From NCBI GenBank assembly GCA_963847715.1, contig CAWKAZ010000014.1, positions 1 through 64,000 of the forward strand: 64,000 nt of DNA, written 5' to 3'. This document shows positions 1 to 9,948 of the stretch, piece by piece. The notes under the pieces are model-generated. The model was not told where the DNA came from. It saw only the letters and a list, made by a program, of their open reading frames with translations, and searched no databases. Position numbers and translations under genes: made by a program. Numbering within the stretch: the stretch's first letter is position 1; each line of letters starts with the position of its first letter. Origin of the DNA: Acidiflorens sp963847715. Lineage in GTDB: Bacteria > Acidobacteriota > Terriglobia > Terriglobales > Acidobacteriaceae.

Positions 1-394
1 GCTTCCGGACGACGTAGGCCATTGTGCAGACGCCCCATGCGGTTAGCTGCACACTGCGTTTGCAATCCGCGGGCCGAACATAATTATATTATGTATTTCA
101 ATATGATACGAGAATTCCTCAAGCCCAAGAGCAAATGAGTGTCAATTACGCCGACGCTCGATGGGGGAGTTCGCGCTCTTTTATGACGGTTGAAACGTGG
201 TTAAAGAAAACCGGACATTCTGCTAAAATTCGATAGATCAGTAAGATACGTTAAATGCGACACGGACAGCCGCGACATAATTGTAAACTTTTCCGACCAT
301 TTTGCTAAGAAAAGGGCGCAAATTTTCCCGACAGTGGGCGGTGCACAACGCAGCCGCCATCGGCGGGCAGATCATACGTTCTAAATCCGGCACC
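1..394. other. Left-end non-coding stretch
   Basis: No credible gene is seen here. Positions 75-240 are clearly richer in A and T than the surrounding sequence and could hold a promoter for something to the left of the window. The sulfotransferase remnant on the minus strand ends into this stretch. I found no terminator hairpin. Confidence 0.5.
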
Positions 395-2398
395 TCAGTG
401 AGCCGACCGCCGATCAGTTCGAGTTTCTCCAACCTGCCAAACCTGGTCAACCGGCAATAAGCGGCGCAATTCGCCGAGCCATGGCTCGTAATGGCGCCAG
501 CGCCAACTCTGAGGTGGCGTAGACCGGTTGGCGCGCTTGCCATAGGCTGGCGGTAGTGACCGCCCGCTCGTTGCGCTCGGGCTGAAAGCAGGAATTGTGC
601 CAGTCAAGACCGGCGAACGCGATCAGCCGCCGGGTCACCGCCTCGCGCTCCGCGATCAGGTTCTCGTAATCGATTTCGATGAAGCGGTCGGGCGGCAACA
701 CCGCGCGCCAATGATCCATCAGCCGGGCGTGTAGCTGATAGGCATCGGCCAGATCGCCCTTGTCGGTGGCAAACGGGTTCACGTGTTGGAAATGTGTAAA
801 GTACATCGACAGGCAGGTGTCGACCGGATGCCGGTGGCACAGGATGATGCGCGCCCGGGGCAGCAGAAGATGAATTACGCCTAAGCAGAGCAGGTTGAAC
901 GGCTGCTTGTCGGTTATCCGGGCCGCTGTGGGTCCAATGCGCCGCAACAGTTCGAGATATTCTCTGGTAAGTCGCTGCGCCGCTTCTGGGGAGAGATAGG
1001 TCGCCTCGGCAATTCCCCACTGGGTGGCGCGCTTGATCCAGAACGACAGCTCTCCACCTAGCTGGCTACCTGCGGATGGCTGGAGATGATCTGCTCGACC
1101 AAGTTGTGCCGGATCGGGGCAGACCGACAATCAACAGCGGCGCCTCGTCCCGCTGCCCGAAGGGGGCGTTCGCGGCGAAGAACCCGTCGCGGAGCGCTGG
1201 ACCAACCGATCGATATCGGCCTCGAACGCCTCTCGGTCGAACTCAACGTTCCGGCCCCTGATCCGGTTTGCCGTATCGAAATGCCGCATCGCCTCCGCGT
1301 AGTCGCCCAAATCATCGAGCAGCTTGCCGACCGCGAAATGAAGGAGCAGGCGTTCCTCTTCGCCGAGCGTGGCATCGGCGAGCATCGCGAGCATCCGCCC
1401 CAGGCGGGGACGGTCGGCTTCGCCGCACCTTCGCGCCTCGATCGCCCCAAAGTGGGCCGCTGCCCGGCGCGGGTTCAGGTCGAGTGCGTGGTCAAAGGCC
1501 TCGCTCGCCTCAGTAAAACGTCCTTGGCGAGCGAGAACATCGCCGAGAGATTTTATCAGCGTGTCGCTTTGCGGATTGTGCGCCAACGCCTGTCGCAGCT
1601 GGTCCTCTGCTCCCGGAAATTCGCCTCCAGCATCAACGCCTTTGCGAAGTTCAACCCGGCCGCTTCGGGATCGGAAGCGGTTGTCGCGGCGCGGCGAAAG
1701 CATTGTGCCGCCTCCTCATATTCGCCGGCCAGCTCGACGAGACCGCCCAGCGCGGCGTGAGCTTCGGCCAGTTCCGGGTCCAGCTCGACGGCTCGGCGAT
1801 ACGCCGCAATCGCTTCGGGGGCCCGCCGCTGCAGCACCACGCCCAGATCGTGGTATGCAGCGGCATCATCTCTCAACGCGGTTGCCAAGCGCAGGCTTGC
1901 GGCCGCCTCTGCTAGACGGCCCAGGCACAGCAACACCCGGCCGAGCGCGTGATGTGAGGCGGCGTCCCCCGGGTCGAGTTGGGTTGCCCGAGTGAAGGCG
2001 GAAACGGCGGTGGGAATTCCGGCCGAGTTGACGAGCCGGTTACCGTGTTCCCAATGACGTCGGGCCGCAGCGCGCTGATCCGGCGTGACACTGTGCCCAG
2101 CGTTCGGGGGGCTCCCTGCCGGGATCTCCGCAGCAGGCAGCGCAGATTGCCTGCGAAGGAACTGTTCGGCGGTCTCGCGCAGGCGGCTCACCTCGGTCAG
2201 CCGGCCGAGACCGTTGCTCCGCTGATCTGGACCGAGCGCCGTGGAAGCAGGGAAGCGGCCGGTGTTCGCGAATTCGGGGTCTCGGTTCCCGCCGGCAAGG
2301 CGCGCAGAGAGAGCTTGAACTTGGCCGCTGCCGCAGCGGCAAGGATCGTTGCGTCCCGGGTGAAGCGCTGCCGGGGCTGCCGCACGCCGGGCCTTCAC
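395..2398 (-). pseudogene. SEC-C / TPR / sulfotransferase protein, broken by several frame changes
   Basis: The pieces read in order as one protein. It opens with a SEC-C zinc motif (GRNDPCRCGSG near 2,340), continues with tetratricopeptide repeats (A-x-x-x-L-G-x-x-L units, about 2,050-1,500) and ends with a PAPS-dependent sulfotransferase domain. The 5'-phosphosulfate loop GLPRSGTT lies near 1,110-1,135, the HPQV and GGELSFW segments follow, then CHRHPVDTCLSMYF and the C-terminal YEPWLGELRRLL. These pieces lie in different frames: the frame changes near 2,340, 1,190, 1,107, 1,070 and 500. Proteins of this build sulfate or otherwise modify unknown acceptors and are common in alphaproteobacteria. 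So many single-base changes in one gene suggest poor sequence quality as much as real decay. The GTG start at 2,398 is a guess. Confidence 0.75.
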
Positions 2399-2635
2399 GG
2401 CAAACTCGCAGGACGGCGGAATTGCGAAAATTCGTCGTTATATGTTCTGAGACGACCCGGAACCCTGATCGGCACCAGTTGACCGGCGTCTCCGGCGTTG
2501 CCGATCCAATCATTAGACGCAGACGCAGACATCGCTTCTCGGGCTCACAGCGTTACGAGTGGCGGCAACTCGCGCGTTCGGCGAGTTCCCTCAACTCGGT
2601 GCCAGCACAAGCCGAGGCGATCGGCGACTCTCTGC

Positions 2636-3435
2636 TCAGGCGCCGGCGTTGGCGGCGGAGACTCGACGGTCGCCGCGGCACTGGGTTCGCGTTGGTGGCG
2701 GCGACGTGATAGGAATTGCCCGGCAACACCACCAGTTTCGAGTTCGGGATCTGCTGTTGCCAAGCGCGAGTTTCATCAACCGAGGCGAGCCCGCTGCCGT
2801 CGGTCGTGATAACGAGGGTGGGGCAGCGTATTTTCGGACGGCGGACGTCGGCGCAGGCGATGGTTCGCATAAAGCCGATCTGGGTCGAAACCGCTGTGCG
2901 GCCCATGAAGCGGATCCACCACTCGACGCCTTCGGGCGGAAATCGCCGCCGAGCCTGCCGCCCATTGTTTTACGCGCCCAGGCCCCATCCGTCGCGTTCG
3001 AAGGCCGCGTTCAGTTCGGGTGACGCGCTCGGCCGCACCTGCTCGCAGCGGCGGCGGTGTGCCGACTACGGTCAAGTCGACCGCTCGGGCGTCGCGCGGC
3101 GACAGCCCGTGCCATCGTCCCGCCGATCTTGGCGCGCCGAGATGAGGAAGCGGTTGACGCCCAGGTCGTCGATGAGTTGGACGAAATCGTCGATGATGTG
3201 TCGGAAGGCGTCCACGGAAATCGCGCGCCATCGGCGTCGACGCGCCAAAGCCGCGCATATCCGGCCGCACGACCTTGTATTGTCTCGCGAGGCCGGGACC
3301 CAGCCGTACCACGCCAGCCCGCTCTCGGCGTTGCCGTGCAGCATCAAGATGGCGTCCCGGCCCGACGCCACGGGCGGTGAAGTCGTCGACCTCGTAGTGC
3401 ATGTCGAGATCTGGGGTCGGCCGGAATGTCGGCAT
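2636..3435 (-). pseudogene. Alpha/beta-hydrolase, broken by several frame changes
   Basis: The start is sound: an ATG at 3,435 with a strong ribosome site (AAAGGGAGGA) just before it. The N-terminal piece MPTFRPTPDLDMHYEVDDF is followed in another frame by ILMLHGNAESGLAWYGWVP, which is the oxyanion HG region of an alpha/beta-hydrolase. Next come RPDMRGFGAST and FRHIIDDFVQLIDDLGV. The C-terminal lid and strand PTLVITTDGSGLASV is again in another frame. At least four frame changes are needed to read it through. The nucleophile elbow should lie near 3,110-3,130 but is not readable with confidence. It sits upstream of the deacylase on the same strand-order as a catabolic cluster. The end coordinate is approximate. 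Confidence 0.65.
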
Positions 3436-3544
3436 GATTATCCTCCCTTTGAGCGCCGTCCCCCCTCATCTGCTTGCCTGTTTCCCGGCGTCTTCCCTCC
3501 TCCGCCGGCGGGAGAGGGTCGGGGTGAGCGGCGTCGCCCGAGTG

Positions 3545-5245
3545 TTACGCGTGCAGGCCTGGTAATAGGTGTTGCGCAGCACCCGGCCCGGGCAGCGCGC
3601 CGGTGTGCTTGCCGTCTTCGAGCAGCACCTGGCCATTGACGATCGTCATGTGGATGCCCTCGGCCGGCTCCTTGATGCGCTTGGCGCCGGTCGGGAAGTC
3701 GTGCAGCACCTCGACGGGCAGCGGGCGGACCGTATCGGGATCGAAGATCACGATGTCGGCCACCAATCCCGGCCGCAGCAACCCGCGGTCGTAGAGCCCA
3801 AAGGTCGAGGCCGAGTTGAAGGTCAGCCGCCGCACCGCCTGGTCCAAGGTCATGACCTGCTTCTCGCGCACCCATTCCGCGAGCAGGCGAGTGCTGAAAC
3901 CGAACCCGCTTTGGAACTGGACGTGCGCGCCGCCATCCGACAGCCCGATGATCGCGTTCGGATAGGTCAGGATCTTGGCGACAGCCTCTTCATCGACGTT
4001 GTTCTCGCCGTGCAGCCACTCTGTGTCGAGGGTCTCCTCGATCGCCAGATCAAGAAAAGCGTCAATGATGCCCTTACCCTGCGCCTTGGCGATCTGGCCG
4101 AGGGTCTTGCCTTCGTACAGCTTGTTCTTTGGCAAGACCGCAGTCTGCAACACCATGTAGTCCCACCAGGTGCTGCAGATGCCGATCGCCGGCCCGTTCT
4201 TGAATTCGATCGCCTCTTCGTGAAGCTTCCGGCGAATTTCGGGATCGGCATAGGCCTTCAGCATCTCTTCCGGCGAAGACAGACAAATCGGGTGCCACAC
4301 CGCCATCCCGCGGAAGGTCTGCGTGTTCCGCATCGTGAAATAATCGGTGATGCGATTTGGCGTGCACATCGGGTAGGCGCGGATGCCCTTGGCGGTCGTC
4401 GCGTCGACCTGGGCCATCTGCTTCTGCCACTGGCCGGGCCGGCGCATTGTCTGGCCGAGATTGTTGTAGACGACGACTCGGCCGGTCGCCTCGGACAGTC
4501 GGCTCATCAGCGCGTCTTTCATCTCGGCGCCGTTGCCGCCGCCGCTCTGAATGATCCCGGTGCCGAGCTCGCGCAGCACATCGCCGATCGCGAAAATCTC
4601 CTTCTCGTCCGCCCAGATCGCGGGGATGTGGACACCCTGCGGGTCAAAATGGCCCTGGTTGCGGGACACCGAGACGCCGAGCGCCCCGGCCTTCATGCCG
4701 TCGCGCACGAGATCCTGCATGTCTTGGATCTCGTCATCGGTGGCCGTGCGCTTCTGGCAATCATCGCCCATCACGTAATATCGCACCGCAGTGTGGCCGA
4801 TCAGATTGCCGACGTTGACGCCGAGATTGCGGTCGAGCTGGTCGAGATATTGCGGCACCGTCTCCCAGTCGAATTCGAGGGTGCGCAGCACCTCCATCGG
4901 TATCGCTTCGACATAGGACAAGAACTCGGACAGCCGCTCCTCCCTGCCTTTGCGCACCGGCGCCAGCGACAGCGAGCAATTGCCGAAAATCACCGAAGTG
5001 GCGCCGTGGTCGCACGAGAAAGAGCACAATGGGTCCCAGGTGACTTGCGCGTCGTAATGGCAGTGATTGTCGATGAAGCCCGGGGCGACGACGCGGCCGG
5101 CGGCGTCGACCGTACGAGTAGCGGGGCCGCTCAACTTGCCGATCTCGGCGATCTTGCCGTCTTTGATCCCGACATCGCCGCGGAACCCCGGCATCCCCGA
5201 GCCGTCGACGATGCGCCCGTTCTTGATCAGCAGGTCATACGCCAT
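3545..5245 (-). CDS. N-acyl-D-amino-acid deacylase / amidohydrolase
   Basis: A 566-residue member of the amidohydrolase superfamily (D-aminoacylase group), which hydrolyses N-acyl-D-amino acids or related amides in the cytoplasm. It has the N-terminal LLIKNGRIVDGSG strand pair, the first metal site DNHCHYDAQ, the Cys ligand in FGNCSLSLAPVRKG, IGHTAVR, and the late SDGGAHVQFQ Asp/His segment. The C-terminal beta sandwich ends with MTIVNGQVLLEDGKHTG. The start was chosen at 5,245 because GGAAAGGGA precedes this ATG, and the 77 codons upstream look non-coding. It is the one long intact gene of the first 9.7 kb. Its neighbours (hydrolase, CoA transferase) fit an amide or acyl degradation cluster. 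Substrate unknown. Confidence 0.9.
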   Translation of the reverse strand: MAYDLLIKNGRIVDGSGMPGFRGDVGIKDGKIAEIGKLSGPATRTVDAAGRVVAPGFIDNHCHYDAQVTWDPLCSFSCDHGATSVIFGNCSLSLAPVRKGREERLSEFLSYVEAIPMEVLRTLEFDWETVPQYLDQLDRNLGVNVGNLIGHTAVRYYVMGDDCQKRTATDDEIQDMQDLVRDGMKAGALGVSVSRNQGHFDPQGVHIPAIWADEKEIFAIGDVLRELGTGIIQSGGGNGAEMKDALMSRLSEATGRVVVYNNLGQTMRRPGQWQKQMAQVDATTAKGIRAYPMCTPNRITDYFTMRNTQTFRGMAVWHPICLSSPEEMLKAYADPEIRRKLHEEAIEFKNGPAIGICSTWWDYMVLQTAVLPKNKLYEGKTLGQIAKAQGKGIIDAFLDLAIEETLDTEWLHGENNVDEEAVAKILTYPNAIIGLSDGGAHVQFQSGFGFSTRLLAEWVREKQVMTLDQAVRRLTFNSASTFGLYDRGLLRPGLVADIVIFDPDTVRPLPVEVLHDFPTGAKRIKEPAEGIHMTIVNGQVLLEDGKHTGALPGPGAAQHLLPGLHA

Positions 5246-5475
5246 CGCTATCCCTTTCCTCGCTGGAACCCATAGGTCGCGCTTTTTTCGGGAGAAAGTG
5301 TAGCACGCGGCAATGTCCGGCCGCACATCGCGAATTCGACAAGACGCTCTTCCTCTCTCGCATGGCTGGACTGCGGCAAGTCGCGGGGGGGGGGGCGCGG
5401 GCCGAGGCCGAGGCTTGAAACCTGCCTCACTCGGTGCAAGCGTACCGGCGTGATGGTTCGAAGGGATCTCGCGCA

Positions 5476-5937
5476 ATGTTGCGGGCGAATTTACCAGCGG
5501 GACGGCTGGTTATGACGGCCTACTTGGCCATGGCTTGGTTGCTGCCGCTCGGCGCGCCGTCTCGCGCCGCGGCGATCGGCAGCCCGGAACCCAGGCACCG
5601 GGCATTAACGGTGCTGCTGATTCAGGCCCCGGGACCCGGACCAAATGTCGAGGCTAACATTGCCCAGCTGCACCAACGGCTGCAGATCACCCCGGCCCAG
5701 GAGCCCCGCTTCGCTGCCCTCGTCAATGTCATGCGGGAGAACGCTCGCATGGTACCGAGTACGCCACCGGCGATTTCGAACGCGGTCGACGATCTTCGGC
5801 TCGCAATCCAGGTCAGCGAGCAGGAGGTCAGCGGCTTGAAGCGACTTCTGCCCGCGCTCGAGGCGCTGTATGCGAGCCTGTCGCCGGCGCAACGTCAGGC
5901 CGCGGACCAGATGTTTCGTCAAGGTCCGGGCCAGTAA
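5476..5937 (+). CDS. LTXXQ-motif (Spy/CpxP-like) periplasmic protein
   Basis: A 153-residue protein with an N-terminal signal segment (about residues 12-35, AYLAMAWLLPLGAPSRAAA). The mature part is all-helical and carries two LTXXQ-type motifs, ITPAQ and LSPAQRQAADQMF, which mark the Spy/CpxP fold. Relatives are periplasmic and act as chaperones or envelope-stress sensors. The start at 5,476 follows AAGGGATC; an upstream in-frame ATG at 5,434 is also possible. It is divergent from the deacylase gene and about 60 bases upstream of the CoA transferase. Function here is unknown beyond the family. Confidence 0.65.
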   Translation: MLRANLPAGRLVMTAYLAMAWLLPLGAPSRAAAIGSPEPRHRALTVLLIQAPGPGPNVEANIAQLHQRLQITPAQEPRFAALVNVMRENARMVPSTPPAISNAVDDLRLAIQVSEQEVSGLKRLLPALEALYASLSPAQRQAADQMFRQGPGQ

Positions 5938-5996
5938 CGGCGCAGCCGTTCTTCCTTACCGCCGCCCTTTACGCCGACAACCGAGAGAGACAACCG

Positions 5997-7183
5997 ATGC
6001 CGTCTTTTCCGCTTCCGCTGAATGATTTCTTTGTTATCGACCTGACCGCCCATCGGGCTGGACCGACGGCGGTTCGCCAGCTTGCCGATTGGGGGGCGAA
6101 GGTGGTGAAGATCGAGCCGCCCGGTGAGCAGGTCGACGCGACCGGCAGCCGCCGCGATGGCCCCGATTTTCAGAACCTTCACCGCAACAAGCGGTCGATG
6201 ACGTTGAACCTGAAGAGCAAGGAAGGTCTGGAGATCTTTTTCAAGCTGGCCGAGCGGGCCGATGTCATCGTCGAGAATTACAAATCCGACGTTAAGCATC
6301 GGCTCGGCATCGATTACGAAGCGGTGAAGAAGGTCAATCCGCGCATCGTCTATGGCAGCATATCCGGATTTGGCCAGGACGGGCCTTATGCCGGGCGGCC
6401 CGGCGTTGACCAGATCGCCCAAGGCATGGGCGGACTGATGTCGATCACCGGTCACCCGGGCCAGGGACCGGTGCGCGTCGGCATCGCAATTAACGACACG
6501 TCGGCCGGCCTCTTGTTGTCCTACGGAATCGTACTGGCGCTGCTTGAACCGAGAGCGCACCGGCGAGGGCCAATGGGTGCAGACCTCGCTGCTGGAGGCG
6601 CAGATCTACATGCTCGACTTCCAGGCGGCGCGCTATCTGATGAAGGGCGAGGTCGCCGGCCAGGAAGGCAATTTCCACCCGACTTCGCCGGGCACCGGAA
6701 TGTTCCAAACCGCCGACGGGTACATCAATATCGCCGCATCGGGGGACAATCTGTGGCAGCGGTTTTGCGAGGCCGCCGGCGCCAGGGATCTGCTCGACAA
6801 TCCCGACTTCAAGACGGTCGTGGCCCGCGCCAAGAACCGCCCAGCGCTGATCGCGCATCTGAACGAGATCATGCGCCGGCATCCGAACGCCTATTGGGTC
6901 GATCTGCTGAACAAGGCCGGGGTGCCGTGTGGCCCGATCAACTCGATCGACCAGACCTTCGCCGACCCGCAGGTGCAGCACCTCGGCATCGCCAGGCCGG
7001 TCAGCCATCCGAAGCTTGGCCCACAAAAAGTCGTCGGCCAGCCGATCCATCTGAGCGCGTACCCGCAACCCGACGAATTGCGGTCCGACCCCCGACCAAG
7101 GTGAGCACACCGATGCCGTTCTGGGCGAGCTTGGCTACGATGTGGCGGCGGTCGCGGCGCTGCGCGAGCGCGGCGTTCTCTGA
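5997..7183 (+). pseudogene. Class III CoA transferase (CaiB/BaiF family), two frame changes
   Basis: Family III CoA transferases move CoA between acyl groups through an aspartyl-CoA intermediate. The N-terminal half is clear: WGAKVVKIEPPGEQVDATG, LNLKSKEGLEIFFKLAERAD, SISGFGQDGPYAGRPGVDQI (the catalytic Asp is the one in GVDQI) and MGGLMSITG. The frame changes near 6,545, after which GEGQWVQTSLLEAQIYMLDF continues the family, and again near 7,090. The last piece ends GYDVAAVAALRERGVL at the TGA of 7,181-7,183, a normal family C-terminus. The total length of about 395 residues is also normal, so the gene was intact apart from two one-base changes. A GAGAGA ribosome site precedes the ATG. Confidence 0.85.
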
Positions 7184-7330
7184 GGCGATGCCAACCCCCT
7201 CCGAGGGCGCAACTTATTTGTGCCCGGGGCGGGTCGGCGCTGCGATCGGGGACGCGAGATCCGATCGCGATTCCTCTCCGCATGAGGGAGAGATTTGCGA
7301 CGGCTATGGCACCGCTCTTTCTCGGGCGCG

Positions 7331-9682
7331 CTACAGCGGTTGCGCGGGCAGGACGTTGGTGTCGGTGCGCGGCACGATCGCCCATTTCGGGTCGTTGGCG
7401 AAGTCGGGAACCTTGGAGTAGACGTTCCCAATCCACCAGCTCCAAGCCTTGACGGCGCCCGGCTGGGCCTCATCAACCAGCATCGCCAGCCCGGGGGTCA
7501 GCCATACCTGACGACCATCGCTCGCCAGGTTGCCGTTGAAATAGCCTTGAAAGCCAGCCGTGCCGCAGCACCCCGAAAAGTTTATCGCGCTGAGCCAGCC
7601 GGCCCAGGTCGTGAACCAGCCGGCGGTTCCTCGTTGCAGCGGCGAGGAATTGTACAATGCGACGGCGGTCGGCATCCCCGAATCGTTGATCATGCCGATC
7701 GGGTAGGGCGCGCTCCACGCCGCGACCGTCTGGATCGGGTAGCCGAGTTCGTACAACCTTCCGAGAGAGTATTGTAGGTACCACTGCATCCATGGTTGGC
7801 CGAATGAACCGGCGACCGCGGGCACCAGCCAGGACGGGTCAGCGATGCAATTGGCGAACGCGACGGTCGGACTACAGATGCTTTCCCAATTGTGCATGGG
7901 CGGAACCTGTCCGCTGAACGGGCCGGCATTGACTGTGGCGTCGTTGCCGACTTTCGCTCCCCACACCTTCTCCGGCGTCCCATCGAACTTGGTCCCTGTG
8001 AGCTGGAAACCACCTTCCCATCGCGCGATCGCCTCGTTCATCAGTGCGGTGAAGTAAGCCTTCATAGGACTTACGTCCGGCTCGGCAAAGGCCGTCTCCG
8101 CCCGGTTCCGTGATGTCCAAGCATCGCCCCGAAGCTGATCGTGAATTGCACCCGCGTAAACCGTGGTCGACGGATATGGCCCGCAGCCCTGGCCCATGTT
8201 GTTCGTCCCGCCCCAGCAATTGAAGGCGGTGATCGAGGCCCAGAACTCCATCTCTTCCAGATAGAACGGATCGCCGGTCAGAATGTATTGCGGGAAGAAC
8301 GCTTGCGGCTGATGCGCGCCGTCCCAACCCCAAGGATCGTTCTTGTCCACCGATGCGCTGACCGCCTTGAGGTTGTCGCCGCCGTGCCCCAATTGAACAG
8401 GCCGTTGCCGCCCACCGTCAATTGTCCGAAGGCGCTCTGGCGGTCGGCGTGTGAGAACGGCAAACCGTAACCGCTCGCCGGCGACCCGCTTCGGGTCGGT
8501 GATCAGGAGACGCTTGGTCGGGTCGGTCTCCCGGATATGCATCGCCCACGACGCCGCCTGATCGGCGAGCCCGAGCGCCACCTGACGCATCCGCCAATCG
8601 CCGGTGTAGAGCCACAACGCGGTCCACTCGGGATAGGGCGCGATGTCCTGCCGGGCGCCGGTCGAAGGCATCGCGGTCTGCCAGGTCGTGCTGTTGGTCG
8701 GCTGGTTCCACGAGCCGTCGTAGATGTCGTTGGCGTTCTGCGCGTAGAACGCATATTCCTGCGCGACGGTGCTGGGCGCTACGGTGATCGAGGTATCGAA
8801 ATTCGGCAGAAACCGGGTGCTTTCGAGATAAGCGAGGTTGTTGTCGATGTTGACCTGCGGCGACGGGGTGCCGCCGATCCAGAACTTCCTGGTCCACCGG
8901 CTTCCCGCCCAATGGAGCTTCGGACGGGTCACCAGCTTGCCCGACAAGTCGGCGGAATAAATCGCCTTGCCGGACGAGGTTAAGTTTAGCTTGTAGGCGA
9001 GATCCTCGATCTCGGTCGACAACCCGTTCTCGCCGATGGCGCGGACAAAGACCTGATGGGTCGCCGGCCAGAAGGTCGCGTAGAACCGTGGCCGGAACGG
9101 GTGATAGCCATCGCCAAAGCCGATATCGTATTTGCGCGCGGTCGTATCGTCGGCGAGCATGATCGTCTGCGCCACCGGCCCCGAGGTCCACAGCTTGTAG
9201 TCGCCGTTCTGCAGCATCGAGCGCCCGGACGTTCTCTGGTTAGGCCCCGACAGTGGGCTGAGCGTCATTACGGGATCAAAATTATACCCCGGATCGAGCA
9301 TTTGCGCCTGGGTCAGCGGGGTGTTGTTGCTCGCGGTCTGGTTCTGGAAGGTCAGGATCGACGAGCCGGTGGCCGGGAGGGTCGGGATGACGACGGCGAT
9401 CACCGCGAATTCGACCGAACCGTCGGGATAGCGGTTCTTGACGTCGGCCTGGGTGACAGCCGGTTGGCCGTTGATCAGCACCTGCGGCTCGTTGGCGATT
9501 GCGCCATCGACAAACGGCCGGCCGAACTGAAACGGATAATTGCTGATCGCAGCGCCGCTCTTATTGGTAATCGTGATTGAATTAGCGATGCGCTTTGGCG
9601 AGGCTGCCGCTTGGGCCGCGGTCGTGAATCCGGTAATGGCCCTGCCGACGCCGAACCCCTGCCCGATACTCGCAAGCAACAC
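7331..9682 (-). CDS. Large protein of unknown function, possible polysaccharide-lyase-like fold
   Basis: About 783 residues. The first third is beta-rich: TNKSGAAISNYPFQFGRP, INGQPAVTQADV and RYPDGSVEFAVIAV resemble the first barrel of the PcRGLX/YetA-like exo-rhamnogalacturonan lyase family. The last half is rich in Trp and aromatic residues, as in an alpha/alpha toroid. This assignment is tentative. Residues encoded by about 8,395-8,460 are read in a wrong frame: the neighbouring frame gives AFGQLTVGGNGLFNWG, which fits better, so two compensating one-base changes are likely. The frame remains open past 9,682 to the seam at about 9,695, so the true N-terminus may be lost; the GTG at 9,682 is only the first usable codon. 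Confidence 0.55.
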   Translation of the reverse strand: MLLASIGQGFGVGRAITGFTTAAQAAASPKRIANSITITNKSGAAISNYPFQFGRPFVDGAIANEPQVLINGQPAVTQADVKNRYPDGSVEFAVIAVVIPTLPATGSSILTFQNQTASNNTPLTQAQMLDPGYNFDPVMTLSPLSGPNQRTSGRSMLQNGDYKLWTSGPVAQTIMLADDTTARKYDIGFGDGYHPFRPRFYATFWPATHQVFVRAIGENGLSTEIEDLAYKLNLTSSGKAIYSADLSGKLVTRPKLHWAGSRWTRKFWIGGTPSPQVNIDNNLAYLESTRFLPNFDTSITVAPSTVAQEYAFYAQNANDIYDGSWNQPTNSTTWQTAMPSTGARQDIAPYPEWTALWLYTGDWRMRQVALGLADQAASWAMHIRETDPTKRLLITDPKRVAGERLRFAVLTRRPPERLRTIDGGRQRPVQLGHGGDNLKAVSASVDKNDPWGWDGAHQPQAFFPQYILTGDPFYLEEMEFWASITAFNCWGGTNNMGQGCGPYPSTTVYAGAIHDQLRGDAWTSRNRAETAFAEPDVSPMKAYFTALMNEAIARWEGGFQLTGTKFDGTPEKVWGAKVGNDATVNAGPFSGQVPPMHNWESICSPTVAFANCIADPSWLVPAVAGSFGQPWMQWYLQYSLGRLYELGYPIQTVAAWSAPYPIGMINDSGMPTAVALYNSSPLQRGTAGWFTTWAGWLSAINFSGCCGTAGFQGYFNGNLASDGRQVWLTPGLAMLVDEAQPGAVKAWSWWIGNVYSKVPDFANDPKWAIVPRTDTNVLPAQPL

Positions 9683-9684
9683 AA

Positions 9685-9942
9685 TCAGGCGGTAGACGTC
9701 AACCCACCCGTCGTATCCGATGTCATGCCGGAGTTGGCGAGCACCCGCGCTCCAGCTAACGCCGAACCATCGGCCGCAAGTTGCGCTTCGCTGCGAGCTG
9801 TATAGAGTGTCACTGCGTCGATCGAGAGCGCCGCCATCGCTCCGACCACAAACAACATGACGACCGCCACCAGCATGATGACGATCCCCTTTTCGTCACG
9901 GTGCTGCGCGCTTCGTCGCAATTTAGGTTGAACGCGTCGCAA
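9685..9942 (-). pseudogene. TadG-like pilus-assembly protein, truncated at the seam
   Basis: Only the first 80 or so residues remain. They hold a charged leader, a hydrophobic helix (IVIMLVAVVMLFVVGAMAAL) and the conserved SIDAVTLYTARSEAQLAADGSALAGARV start of the acidobacterial TadG-like family, whose members usually run to several hundred residues. The family reading stops at DTTGG (about 9,703). The last few codons to the TGA at 9,685 come from the other piece of DNA. It starts six bases after the stop of the TadE gene upstream, as the third gene of a Tad operon. Flp pili serve attachment. Confidence 0.8.
9690..9702. other. Seam between proteobacterial-like and acidobacterial DNA
   Basis: To the right, the minus strand reads as an acidobacterial TadG-like N-terminus up to about 9,703. 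To the left, a different frame reads as an unrelated protein from about 9,682 on. Gene content, intactness of reading frames and intergenic repeat types all change here. No insertion-sequence ends, target duplication or tRNA is visible at this point. Confidence 0.7.
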
Positions 9943-9948
9943 GTATCC

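Noticed and set aside
238..543. An open frame at the left end, minus strand
   Set aside because: It overlaps the sulfotransferase C-terminal piece in a different frame and has no family pattern or ribosome site.
3569..5275. A 568-codon open frame on the plus strand opposite the deacylase
   Set aside because: Antisense shadow of a GC-rich gene; its residues mirror the codons of the real protein and it has no domain.
9685..9720. Insertion sequence or prophage edge at the seam
   Set aside because: No terminal inverted repeat, transposase, integrase, tRNA or target duplication is visible there.
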